From positions 91,454 to 155,453 of the forward strand of contig JACPUC010000030.1 in the NCBI GenBank assembly GCA_016192455.1: 64,000 nt of DNA. Direction: 5' to 3'. Below the pieces are notes generated by a model, which was not told the DNA's origin, searched no databases, and saw only the letters and a list, made by a program, of their open reading frames with translations. The DNA is from Candidatus Tectimicrobiota bacterium (GTDB lineage Bacteria; JACPUC01). A program made the translations under genes and the position numbers. Below are positions 27,117 through 35,467 of this stretch, one piece after another (position 1 is the stretch's first letter; each line of letters starts with the position of its first letter).

Positions 27117-27147
27117 GCCGCCTCCCGATCAGGTGGGTACGTTGAAG

Positions 27148-27381
27148 CTACAGGTGCAGGAGCTGCTTCAGCCGCCCCAGGTCGAAGCCCACGACCACCT
27201 CGTCGTCCACTGTGATCACCGGCACGGCAAGCCGACCCGTCTTCGCCTTCAGCTCGGCGATGGCGCCTTGGTCCGCTTCGACGTTCCGCTCCACGAAGGC
27301 GATCTGGTTCTGTGAAAGGAACTCTTTCACCTGTTTGCAGGGCCTTCACGTAGGGCTGGTAAAGACCATGACGTTGGGCAT
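27148..27381 (-). CDS. Glutaredoxin-like protein, predicted selenoprotein with Sec12
   Basis: 77-residue cytoplasmic glutaredoxin/NrdH-type protein: MPNVMVFTSPT-U-RPCKQVKEFL, LAVPVITVDDEVVVGFDLGRL (cis-Pro TVP-like segment and Gly-Phe-Asp end). TGA at 27346-27348 occupies the nucleophilic first cysteine of CxxC (Sec12, Cys15). Standard calling starts at an internal GTG (27330) and loses the active site. RBS AGGGAGGGAG precedes ATG 27381. It lies 41 bases after the MerT-like gene and 31 bases before the zinc-ribbon gene. SECIS-like hairpin at 27312-27330. Confidence 0.9.
27312..27330 (-). promoter_or_regulatory. Candidate SECIS hairpin, glutaredoxin gene
   Basis: GTGAAAG pairs perfectly with CTTTCAC around loop AGTTC. 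The loop starts 22 nt after the TGA, G in position 2, the same spacing as in the CoA-transferase gene. Confidence 0.7.
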
Positions 27382-27422
27382 CGTTCTCCCTCCCTATGAA
27401 TTACGGCTGGCGAGGCAGATCC

Positions 27423-27806
27423 TCAGTTCATCGCGCCTTGCAGCAGCGCGGCGGTTGCGTCCGGGAAGAGATCGAGCGCCAGCGCCGCCAGCAGCGCCAG
27501 GGTGGCGCCCAGCAGCATAACGAGGTTGAGGCGCGCCCCGATGAAGCGGCATGCCACCGCGCGGCAGCGTCGGCGCTCCCTGAAGTATAACGCATACGAG
27601 CCAAGAACTCCGAACACGCCGGCTGGCAGGAAGATGGAACGGTACTGCATCGTCGTGCCCATGAACGCCCCTGTCCCAAGCCCCGTGAGCACGACGAGAA
27701 GCGGCAGGACGCAGCAGAGCGAGGCGACGAAGGCCGCCCCTAGGCTCACCGCGCCCACTCCGAAAGCGCGCAGGCACTCTCGACCGGCATGCAGGGATAC
27801 TCTCAT
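27423..27806 (-). CDS. MerT-like membrane transport protein
   Basis: 127 residues with three hydrophobic segments. The first contains the vicinal pair Cys31-Cys32 in FVASLCCVLPLLVVLTGLG, the hallmark of MerT, which takes Hg(II) from MerP across the membrane. A second cysteine pair, Cys81 and Cys86 (RCRAVAC), lies in the cytoplasmic loop, as in MerT. All cysteines here are ordinary TGC/TGT codons. First gene of the operon with glutaredoxin, zinc ribbon, MerP-like, cupin and TlpA-like proteins. No merR or merA is present, so the metal may not be mercury. Confidence 0.82.
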   Translation of the reverse strand: MRVSLHAGRECLRAFGVGAVSLGAAFVASLCCVLPLLVVLTGLGTGAFMGTTMQYRSIFLPAGVFGVLGSYALYFRERRRCRAVACRFIGARLNLVMLLGATLALLAALALDLFPDATAALLQGAMN

Positions 27807-27986
27807 GAAACGTCCCCTGAACCGGCTTCACAAGCGCAAGACTGGACGTCCCGCGTCGCCAGCCGCGTCCACGCCGCGCAGGGTCGCTGCTTGGGGATGA
27901 CGCCGCGACCGGCGCTGGACCCTGCTGTCAAAGAAAACGATGCGCCGACGGGGTTTTATTCGCCCAGCGGCGAAATTTTTCCGCTC

Positions 27987-29297
27987 CTACACCTTGTTCA
28001 TCTTCAGCTCATCGAGGGGGTACCAGGTATCCCGCCAGGTGATGCCATGGTTGCGCAGGGTGACGATGGCCGACCTCCAGAGGATGTAGAGGAAGACGAG
28101 GGCGGCGAGTGGAAAACCCAGGCCGTACCAAGGGCGCATGCCGTAGAACCTGGCGTTGTCCCAACAGAGCAGGACAAGGCTGAGGAGGATGAGCCCGTTG
28201 AGGAGCCGGGTAAGGCCGTCGGTGGCGGCGAGGGCCGCGAACGGCCACACATCAACCAGCAGCAGGGCGAGGGTGGAGGCGATGACGACGGAGAGGCGGT
28301 AGTCGATGCCGGCGAAGGCGTTCTTCATCAAGCCGTCGATCATCTCGCGCAGCGAGGTGTACCACTCCACCGCCAGCATCCCCTGGCCGAGGAGCACCTC
28401 CTGCCGGAAGCCGGACTTCTTCACCAGCTTGCCCAGCTTCACGTCATCATCGGGGCGCATGGCAATGGCCCGGTGCGTGCCGATGGCATCGTAGACGCCG
28501 CGCCGCAGCAGGTTGAAGGCGCCGATGCCAAGGTGACAGCGGCTCGCCGCGTCCCGCGCCTTCCACGGTTTCGTGTAGCTGATGAAGAAGACGCCGAAGG
28601 CGGCGGCAAGCCAGTTCAGCAGCACGCCGGGCATGGTGAGGCGCGGGAAGACGGTGAGGTGATCGAGGCGCTCCCGCAGCAGGAAACGGGTGGCGCGGCG
28701 GAGCACGGTCGGTTCCATGACGACATCGGCATCGGTGAAGAGAAGCAGCTCGCCGCGGGAGTGCAGCGCCCCCTGGTGCAAGGCGTGGTTCTTCCCCAGC
28801 CACCCCGGCGGCAGCTCGCTGACATGGAGAACCCGCAGACGTTCCTGCCGCCGAGCCAGCTCATCCAGAATGGCGCCGGTGCGGTCGGTGGAACGATCGT
28901 CGACCGCCAGCACCTCGTAGGCATCGTACTCCTGCGCCAGCACCGACAGCAGCGCCTGCCTGAGGTTACGCGCCTCGTTCCGCGCGGCGATGATCACCGA
29001 CACCGTGGGGGCCGCGCCCGCCACGGCGGCCGAGGTTTTGGCGGCGCGCGGCGACGCCGTGCTACGAGGCGAAACGTGACGGGATGCCTCCACCGAGGCG
29101 CCGGCCGCTGCCGGGAATGGCGAGAGAGGGTGCGCCTCAACCTTCCCTGCTTCGCCAGGGGCGCCGGGGGGGAGATCACGCAGGAACTGCAAGGTGCGGT
29201 TGCCGCGCGCCATCCGCAGCGCGATGCCGAGGCCGAGGACGAGGGTCGCGAGGGCGAGGGAGAAGAGGATGGGATGACCCAGGGAGAGTGCCGGCAT
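27987..29297 (-). CDS. Membrane glycosyltransferase family 2 (hopene-associated HpnB-like)
   Basis: Inner-membrane glycosyltransferase, about 436 residues. An N-terminal membrane segment (HPILFSLALATLVLGLG) is followed by the GT-A domain: VSVIIAARNEARNLRQAL, VDDRSTDRT, LLFTDADVVM (DxD) and RPDDDVKLG, then three or more C-terminal membrane helices (YGLGFPLAALVFLYILW). The layout resembles HpnB-type and crtQ-like enzymes that glycosylate lipids; substrate unknown. The start at 29297 is chosen because it opens on the membrane helix; no strong RBS is visible. The in-frame 29426 start adds an unlikely Pro-rich stretch. A Pro/Ala-rich linker precedes the GT domain. Confidence 0.85.
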   Translation of the reverse strand: MPALSLGHPILFSLALATLVLGLGIALRMARGNRTLQFLRDLPPGAPGEAGKVEAHPLSPFPAAAGASVEASRHVSPRSTASPRAAKTSAAVAGAAPTVSVIIAARNEARNLRQALLSVLAQEYDAYEVLAVDDRSTDRTGAILDELARRQERLRVLHVSELPPGWLGKNHALHQGALHSRGELLLFTDADVVMEPTVLRRATRFLLRERLDHLTVFPRLTMPGVLLNWLAAAFGVFFISYTKPWKARDAASRCHLGIGAFNLLRRGVYDAIGTHRAIAMRPDDDVKLGKLVKKSGFRQEVLLGQGMLAVEWYTSLREMIDGLMKNAFAGIDYRLSVVIASTLALLLVDVWPFAALAATDGLTRLLNGLILLSLVLLCWDNARFYGMRPWYGLGFPLAALVFLYILWRSAIVTLRNHGITWRDTWYPLDELKMNKV

Positions 29298-29555
29298 GGA
29301 TGGTTGGGGAGCGCCTTGCCGCTTCGCTGGGGTTGGGGGACCGCGCGCCGTCCCGCCGCGGCTCTTCCCCTGGGGTGCGGCCGGATACCACCCGGCAAGC
29401 AGCGCGGGTAACCTGAAGGACACCACGACAGGCGCGGCCTAGCTCTCAGGAGATAGGGGAGACCGAGGGCCAGCGTCACGTTGCCGCTGCCGCCGCGCCT
29501 CCCTCCGCCTCTCCGCCGCCGCCATCCACCCACCCAGCCCGGCAAGCCGCAAGGC

Positions 29556-30695
29556 TCAGGCTGGCTTCACCATCTCCTTGTCGTCGGCGCCGAGCTTCTC
29601 AAAGACCTTTTGCTTCACTTGGGCGTCGAAGATTTCCCATTTCTTGTACGTGAAGTCCCCTTCAAGGGTGCCGGAGAGGAAGCCGAGGGGCACGGTGAAG
29701 CCGCCGGCATCGTGCCGTCCGCCGCCGAAGTAGCGGCCGGCGGCGTCGCGCCCGAAGCTCTCCTTCAGGAAATGGTCAGGGTCCAGGGTGATCTTCGAGG
29801 TGCGCAGGGAGCCAACGAGCATCTCGGTCTTGTCGGCATCGATGACGATGCCGTAGACGATGGCGGTGTGGACGTTCTCTTCGGTAAGGAGGAAGTCGGC
29901 CGCCTGCGGGATGGCATCGCGGTCTTCGGCCCGCAGGTAGCCGATGCCGGCCACGCTGACGTTGTTCTGCACGACGCGGTTCTCGAGCGCCTTCTGGATG
30001 ACGCTCATCACCTTCTTCGAGCGCGCCTGGTTCATAATGTCGCTGAGCAGCCCTTGATCGGTGAAAGAGCTCAGGTACGCGGCGGCGTAAAAATCCTCCT
30101 CGCCCGCTCGCAGCAGGTTCGAGGTTTCGGTGATGATCCCGTGCATGAGCGCCGTGGCGCAGCGCACATGGGTCTTGTTCGTGCGCTCGAAGCTGACGAG
30201 CCCGGCCTGCAGGTAGCCGGTGTAGATCGTTGCGGTGGCGCCCACCTTCTGGATGTCGCAGAACTCCGGGCTGACCGCGTACTGCTTCTCGTGGTGGTCG
30301 ACGACGATCAGGTCCTTCACGCCGGCCTCGTGCAGGCGCTCGGTAAGCGAGGTGGTGGTGCCCTGGTTGTCGATGAAGACCGCGCCGTCGAAACGCTTGA
30401 AGTCGAAGCCGGATTGGTAGCGGGTGAGGTCGATCTCCAGCAGCTTCGTCAGGGCGATGTTCTGTTGGTGGCTGATGATGCCGTCGTAGACGATCTCGCA
30501 CTCGATGCCGAAGCCGCGGGAGATGAGCAGATGGGCGAATCCCGAGGAGATCGCGTCGGGGTCGGGGAAGTTCTGGATGGCGATGATGTGGTGCTCACCC
30601 CGGTGGAGCTGCAAAAAGCTCGCAAGCTTCTCCGCCATCGACCGGGGGACGGCGTTGGAGGCGACGAGGCTCGCCACACTCTGTTGCTGTTCCAT
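29556..30695 (-). CDS. DHH-family phosphoesterase (NrnA/RecJ-like)
   Basis: Manganese-dependent nanoRNase, pAp or cyclic dinucleotide phosphodiesterase, 379 residues. Motifs: NFPDPDAISSGFAHLL (DxD, residues 42-50), VFIDNQGTTTS, LIVVDHHEK (DHH) and, near the C-terminus, the DHHA1 motif RYFGGGRHDAGGFTVP. Intact. AGGAG precedes ATG 30695, and a minus-strand promoter with consensus TTGACA lies at 30913-30940. Exact substrate (nanoRNA, pAp, c-di-AMP) cannot be told from sequence. Confidence 0.9.
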   Translation of the reverse strand: MEQQQSVASLVASNAVPRSMAEKLASFLQLHRGEHHIIAIQNFPDPDAISSGFAHLLISRGFGIECEIVYDGIISHQQNIALTKLLEIDLTRYQSGFDFKRFDGAVFIDNQGTTTSLTERLHEAGVKDLIVVDHHEKQYAVSPEFCDIQKVGATATIYTGYLQAGLVSFERTNKTHVRCATALMHGIITETSNLLRAGEEDFYAAAYLSSFTDQGLLSDIMNQARSKKVMSVIQKALENRVVQNNVSVAGIGYLRAEDRDAIPQAADFLLTEENVHTAIVYGIVIDADKTEMLVGSLRTSKITLDPDHFLKESFGRDAAGRYFGGGRHDAGGFTVPLGFLSGTLEGDFTYKKWEIFDAQVKQKVFEKLGADDKEMVKPA

Positions 30696-30912
30696 AAACG
30701 TAGAAACTCCTGAGCTCGCCGGTGGCAAGCCTCACGACGACGCGCCGACGGCGCCGACCCTCGGGTCTCCGGGCCGCACCTGGCGCCGGCCGTCAGCGAA
30801 GCTTCCTCACCGGAGCAGCGGCTGATCCCAAGCGACGATAGACGAGGAATCCATCAGGGGAAATGACTATCGCTTCGCGCTACGGGCTGGTTAACTGCAT
30901 GACCGTGGTACT

Positions 30913-30940
30913 CATGTATCACGATTGAGCAAAATGTCAA
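30913..30940 (-). promoter_or_regulatory. Promoter of the DHH phosphoesterase gene
   Basis: On the minus strand TTGACA (30935-30940), a 16-base spacer and TACATG (30913-30918) preceded by an extended TGA. Transcription would start near 30906, leaving a leader of about 210 nt. Confidence 0.55.
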
Positions 30941-31516
30941 CGGTTGAATTTCGCTGCTTCAACCTCGCGGGACGCGCCTGGGCGCGCCAGGGGGAAATGG
31001 GGGCCACGAGGGAGCGGAGGGCCTCCTCCCGAGGCACTGCGGCGGGCGCGGGACGCGCTGGAGGAACAAGGGTGGCGCCATGATCGGCCTGTGCCTCCAG
31101 CCTCATTTGACGAACCTTCGTAGCTGTGCTACCGAACATCAGGGGCAGCCGAGAACGCCCGCGGCTTCATGCGGCCTGGCGAGGTGGCGGAGCTGCTCAC
31201 CGGCTCGGCGCAGGTTCCCCCGCCCTCGCTCCGCCATCCCCCAGGCTGGCTCCTGGGGCGTGCTTCCGGGGGCTTGCTCTTAGGGCTCGCTGGAAGGGGC
31301 TTGCTGGGGATGCCTCGATCCCGAGGCATTCAAGCGCGATTCGGTTTTTCACCACAAGACAAGAGTAAGAATGGAAGGACTACATTTCAAGTCCCGCCGG
31401 CGAGTCTCGGCGCCGAACCGCTCCTGGCGCTGGGCCGCGACGGCCTCAGCGCGACGGCCTTGGCTTTTGAGGGCGACTGCGGGCAGGCGCGCGCCCTGAA
31501 CAGTGAAGGAGGCAGT
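30941..31516. other. Divergent intergenic region
   Basis: About 575 bases without a credible gene. It contains an 8-bp hairpin ATGCCTCG-ATCC-CGAGGCAT near 31310-31329 followed by mixed T-rich sequence, and GAAGGAGG as RBS of the epimerase. No tRNA or riboswitch recognised. Confidence 0.35.
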
Positions 31517-32500
31517 GTGGCAGGGGTGCTCATTACCGGCGGAACGGGATTGATCGGCGCGCAGGTGGCGCGCCTCCTTGTGGAGCGCGGCGAATCGCCG
31601 CTGCTCTTCGAGCTGTCGCCGCGCCAGGAGGCTGTCTCCGCATTGCAGGCGGAGTCCGCTGGAGCTGCGGCGCGGGGTCGCATCCATCTGCTTCAGGGGG
31701 ACGTGCTGCATCTGGACCAGGTGCGGGCGGCCGTGCGGCAGCACGACATCAGGTGCGTCATCCACACCGCCGCCCTGCGGGGCCTCACCGCGGGGGTGCA
31801 AGCGAATCCCTACGAGGGGGCGCGCTTGAACTTCGAAGGGGCCTTGAACATCCTGGAGGCGGCTCGCCTCGAGGGGGTTCGGCGGGTTGTCTTCTCCAGC
31901 TCCTCGACGGTCTACTTCGGCACTCTTGATCCCCTGCCCGCGACGCTCCGCGAGGAGATGCCCCTGCGGCCGCCGCCGTCGATTTACGCCGCCACGAAGC
32001 TCGCCGCCGAGCACCTGGGGCGGAACTACGCCCGCTGGTTCGGCGTCGAGTTCACGGCGGTGCGCTATGCCAGGGTGATCGGCCCCCAGGCGAACCCCGT
32101 CACCCCTCACGGGGTGGCCCTCAAGACCATGGCGGAGGCGGCGGTGCGCGGCGAGCCCGCCAAGGTTGAGGCGTTCCTGTTCAGCGAGGAGCTCCTCTCG
32201 TATCGGGACGCGGCTCGCGGCACCGTGCTGGCGGCGCTGAAGAAGGGCGACCCGGCGCCGGCGTACAACATCGGCAGCGGCCAGCCCCACACGATGGCGG
32301 AGGTGCTGGAGGCCCTGCGCCGCTGCGTGCCCGAGGCGCGCATCAGCACGCGCCCCCTGTCGCCGAGCTTTCCCTACCGCTTCCCCATCCCCCCGCAGGA
32401 CGGCGAGCTGGCGCAGCGGGACCTCGGCTACACCGCCGCCTGCGACCTCGAGCAGATCATGGCGGAGTACTGCGACTATGCTCGCGCTCGGCGCGGCTGA
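31517..32500 (+). CDS. NAD(P)-dependent epimerase/dehydratase (extended SDR)
   Basis: 327-residue extended short-chain dehydrogenase. Rossmann motif VLITGGTGLIGAQVA at the start, VIHTAALRG, the serine region VVFSSSSTVYFG, and the catalytic YAATK (SIYAATKLAAEHL). C-terminal part YNIGSGQPHTMAEVLEAL is typical of nucleotide-sugar epimerases and related dehydratases. GTG 31517 is chosen because GAAGGAGG lies directly upstream; the frame is open to 31169 without recognisable sequence. Substrate unknown. Confidence 0.88.
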   Translation: MAGVLITGGTGLIGAQVARLLVERGESPLLFELSPRQEAVSALQAESAGAAARGRIHLLQGDVLHLDQVRAAVRQHDIRCVIHTAALRGLTAGVQANPYEGARLNFEGALNILEAARLEGVRRVVFSSSSTVYFGTLDPLPATLREEMPLRPPPSIYAATKLAAEHLGRNYARWFGVEFTAVRYARVIGPQANPVTPHGVALKTMAEAAVRGEPAKVEAFLFSEELLSYRDAARGTVLAALKKGDPAPAYNIGSGQPHTMAEVLEALRRCVPEARISTRPLSPSFPYRFPIPPQDGELAQRDLGYTAACDLEQIMAEYCDYARARRG

Positions 32501-32628
32501 GGGAGCCGCCCGGGGGAGGAAGAGCGCCACGGCGCAGGGACGAGCCGGTGTGGAGGGGGCGCGCAAAGCGCAGAAAGGGGCAGCGCCGCCGCGCCGCCCC
32601 TTGCAGGAGGGTCCAGGTCTCCCGAACG

Positions 32629-33639
32629 CTACTTCTTCCCCGCCGCTTTCAGGAAGCTCAGGTCGAAGAGCTGGTCCTCGGGCACCATTTTCTGCACGTT
32701 CCCGGTCTTGACAAGCCACTCCTGCATCGCCATGACGCTCTTTATGTTCGGCATGGAATCGTACGTAAAGCCGGCATGGATGGACTTCTTGATGAGGTCC
32801 GGCTCAAGCTTCGTCCATTTGTTCATCACCGTGGCCACTTCATCGCTCTGCTTGCCTTTGTCGATGTAGAACTTCACCCCCTTCTGGTAGGCGTTCATCC
32901 ATTTCTGGGCATCGTCGCGGCGCTCGCGGATGAACTTACCGGTGTAGATGAAGAACGCCGAGGTAAAATCGAGGGTGCCGGGGGTCTGATCGCCGGTGAC
33001 CAGGATTTTGCCGACGCCCATCTCCTCGGCGCGCGTCCCCCATGGGTCCACGAAGATGCCCGCGTCGACGGCCTTGGTCTGCATCCCCTGCACCATCTTC
33101 GGGATGTCCATGTATTTGACCTTGTTGTGATCGTAGGGAACACCGTTCGAGGTGAGGATGTGGTAGAGGAGGTACTCGCCGGAGGTGAAGGGGGCGTTGT
33201 TGTAGATCGTCCGGCCGGCAAGGTCCTTCACGCTGCGGACCTCGCCGGAGTCGTAGAGGTCCTTGCGGACGGCCAACAAGAGGTAGCCGTTGCCCTTCGA
33301 CAGCTTCCCCTTGTCGGCGACGATCTTCATATCCAGGCCCGTGGCGAAGGCGTTGAAGAAGCCCGCGCTCACCGCGCCGCCGAGGACATCGAGCTGCCCG
33401 GTGGCGGCGGGCGCCATCATCTTCTGGGCGGAGATGAAGCGCTCGGCCTTGACCGTCAGTCCTGCCTCCGTGAAGTAGCCGTTGTCAATGGCGATAAAGA
33501 ACGGGGCGTAGGAGAGGAACGGTTGGTAGCCGGCATTCACCTCCGCCGCCGAGGCCGGGCCGAGGGGCAGGGCGAGCAGGCTGGCGAGCAGAGCGAGGGG
33601 GAACGTCAGGGATACAACGCGTCGCATGCGTGGCAGCAT
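32629..33639 (-). CDS. ABC transporter substrate-binding protein (SsuA/TauA-like)
   Basis: Periplasmic binding protein of 336 residues. Signal peptide about 1-27 (LTFPLALLASLLALPLGPASA), then AEVNAGYQPFLSYAPFFIAIDNGYF, typical of the NMT1/SsuA fold, and VKDLAGRTIYNN. GAGGAGG precedes ATG 33639. No permease or ATPase is adjacent; the nearest are the orphan permeases at 46-48 kb. A second binding protein of a different subfamily lies just upstream in the same direction. Confidence 0.9.
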   Translation of the reverse strand: MLPRMRRVVSLTFPLALLASLLALPLGPASAAEVNAGYQPFLSYAPFFIAIDNGYFTEAGLTVKAERFISAQKMMAPAATGQLDVLGGAVSAGFFNAFATGLDMKIVADKGKLSKGNGYLLLAVRKDLYDSGEVRSVKDLAGRTIYNNAPFTSGEYLLYHILTSNGVPYDHNKVKYMDIPKMVQGMQTKAVDAGIFVDPWGTRAEEMGVGKILVTGDQTPGTLDFTSAFFIYTGKFIRERRDDAQKWMNAYQKGVKFYIDKGKQSDEVATVMNKWTKLEPDLIKKSIHAGFTYDSMPNIKSVMAMQEWLVKTGNVQKMVPEDQLFDLSFLKAAGKK

Positions 33640-33941
33640 CTTGATACCTCCTCAGGAACAGCGCGTGCGTTCAGTGGCCGCTCCTCTCATCTCGTCGCCG
33701 CGCCGTTCGGGGCAGCGCTCCGCGATGAGAAGGCCGCAGGACCACATCTCCTCATGCCGACTTGGTGAGCGGAGAGGCTCCGCCGCCGAGCATCACTTGT
33801 GCAGAGCTGGGTGTGCTCTCTCCCATATACCAGCCGCGCCGCAAGAGTTCAAAGGGAAAGCGGCCCAGCCGCCCGGCCCGCGGCTGTGGCGTGGTGACCC
33901 TCCACCCCGCCGCGCCGGTCGTCGTCCTGCCCCGGCGCGTC

Positions 33942-34922
33942 TTAAAACTTCGCAAAGAGCTCCTTGTCCGGCGCCTTCTTCACGATGCCGAGCTCCACCG
34001 CTTTCCGCACCTGCCACCTGCCGGCCTCGATCGCCTTGTCATCCCACGGCGTCTTGTAGATGCGGATCATTCGCTGCTTCAGGACGGCGATGACTTTGGG
34101 ATCGCTGATCTCCAGGGTTTTCCTGCCGATCTCCAGCGCTTCATCGGGATGCGCCAGAATCCAGGCGCGCGCCTGCCCCACGGCGCGGGCCAGCCCTTGC
34201 GCCGCCTTCGGGTGCGCATCGAGCCACGCCTTGCGCGCCGCTAACGTCGAGAAGAGGAGCGGCACGCCCTTCGTCGTCTCGTTCCAGAGGTCTTCAAACC
34301 ACACCACTTCCTCGGCCTCGCCTTTCGCGATCAGCATGCTGGTGAAGGGCTCGTAATGGATCGACGCGTCAACCTCCTTGCGGCTGATGAAGGCCATCAA
34401 GGCGATGGGGTTGCCGATGATGAGCTTGTAATCCTTCTCGGGATCACAGCCGCGCACCGCGCAGAGAATCCTGAACGTGTTGTACGTTGAGGAGCTGCGC
34501 TGGACGAAGCCGAGGCGCTTCCCCTTCAGGTCCTCAAAGCGGTTGAGTTTCGCCCCCGCGGGTCTGAGGAAGCTGACATGCGCGTCCATGACAATCTCAA
34601 AGTTGACGAGATGGTTCCCCTCGGCGAGTTGCTCGGCGGCGATGATGGGGCTGAAGTAGGAGACGTCCACACTCCCGAGGATGAGACCCTGGATCGCTTT
34701 GGGTCCGGCGAAGTACTTGTACTCGATGTCGAGCCCATACGGCTTGTGAAGTCCCTTCGCTTGGATGATATCCGACACGAGGCGGGTGCCGCCTCCGGTC
34801 GAGGAGCCGTAGATCACCTTCTCCTGAGGCTGCGCCGGCGCCTGCGTCAGCGGACTGAGCAGCAAGGCCAGGACGACGAGCAACCCCAAGGCGCAGCTCC
34901 CCCTGCGTCGCTCCTTCCACAT
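33942..34922 (-). CDS. ABC transporter substrate-binding protein (PhnD/NMT1-like)
   Basis: 326 residues; signal peptide about 1-31 (LGLLVVLALLLSPLTQAPAQ). The mature domain has VIYGSSTGGGTRLVSDIIQA, FEDLKGKRLGFVQRSSSTYN and FISRKEVDASIHYEP, an arrangement seen in NMT1/aliphatic sulfonate and phosphonate binding proteins. AAGGAG precedes ATG 34922. It is only distantly similar to the neighbouring binding protein, so it is not a simple recent duplication. Solute unknown. Confidence 0.88.
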   Translation of the reverse strand: MWKERRRGSCALGLLVVLALLLSPLTQAPAQPQEKVIYGSSTGGGTRLVSDIIQAKGLHKPYGLDIEYKYFAGPKAIQGLILGSVDVSYFSPIIAAEQLAEGNHLVNFEIVMDAHVSFLRPAGAKLNRFEDLKGKRLGFVQRSSSTYNTFRILCAVRGCDPEKDYKLIIGNPIALMAFISRKEVDASIHYEPFTSMLIAKGEAEEVVWFEDLWNETTKGVPLLFSTLAARKAWLDAHPKAAQGLARAVGQARAWILAHPDEALEIGRKTLEISDPKVIAVLKQRMIRIYKTPWDDKAIEAGRWQVRKAVELGIVKKAPDKELFAKF

Positions 34923-35467
34923 GGCTGCACTCCTTACTTTTCTGCGAGGAAAGCTCAACCCACCCCCTCCACCTCACTCCGGGGCAGGGGTTCGACGCTC
35001 GTCAGGGAAGGCCCGCAATCTGGCGGCGCGGCAACGGCTCCCAAACCTTCCACGTCCCACTTCAGCGCCGGTCATCGCGGCCCGGCATGCCTCTCTGCGT
35101 GCTTCAGGTGACAGGGAAAGACATATCAAGCTTCACCGACTGCGTCAAGGAAAGAAGCGCGGCGCGAGCGGCGAGGGGGTGCCGCGCAGGTGGCGGTGGT
35201 CCGTCGAGGATTTGACATCTATCAAGGACAGTGCCCCGGGCAGAAGGCCACAATGAAAACGAGGGAGAAACTGTGGCAGGAACCGTCCGGAACGCCGCCG
35301 GCGTGGCGCGGCCGGCCGTCTGCCGCCGCCCCAGGCGCGGGGATCAAGCGGGGGATCACGCCGCGCGTGCTTGAGGGCGGCAGGGGGGATGGGGGGATGG
35401 CGCGGCTCCAGTGAGCAACGTCAGCAACCGACGCGAGGTGAGAAAAGGCGCCCGAGGGGGGAAAGCA
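34923..35467. other. Divergent intergenic region
   Basis: About 545 bases. A minus-strand promoter candidate is TTGACG, 17 bases, TATGTC within 35121-35152, for the binding-protein gene. GAGGGGGGAAAGC before 35468 is the RBS of the molybdoenzyme gene. No structured RNA recognised. Confidence 0.35.

Noticed and set aside
25025..27381. Sequencing errors as the cause of the interrupted genes in the MerT-like operon
   Set aside because: Six independent errors all producing TGA exactly at CxxC-type cysteines, with frames otherwise perfect, is implausible.
27807..27986. merR-type operator or regulator upstream of the MerT-like gene
   Set aside because: A TTGACA is present near 27917-27922 on the minus strand but no -10 element or dyad with the 19-bp MerR spacing is seen, and no regulator gene fits in the gap.
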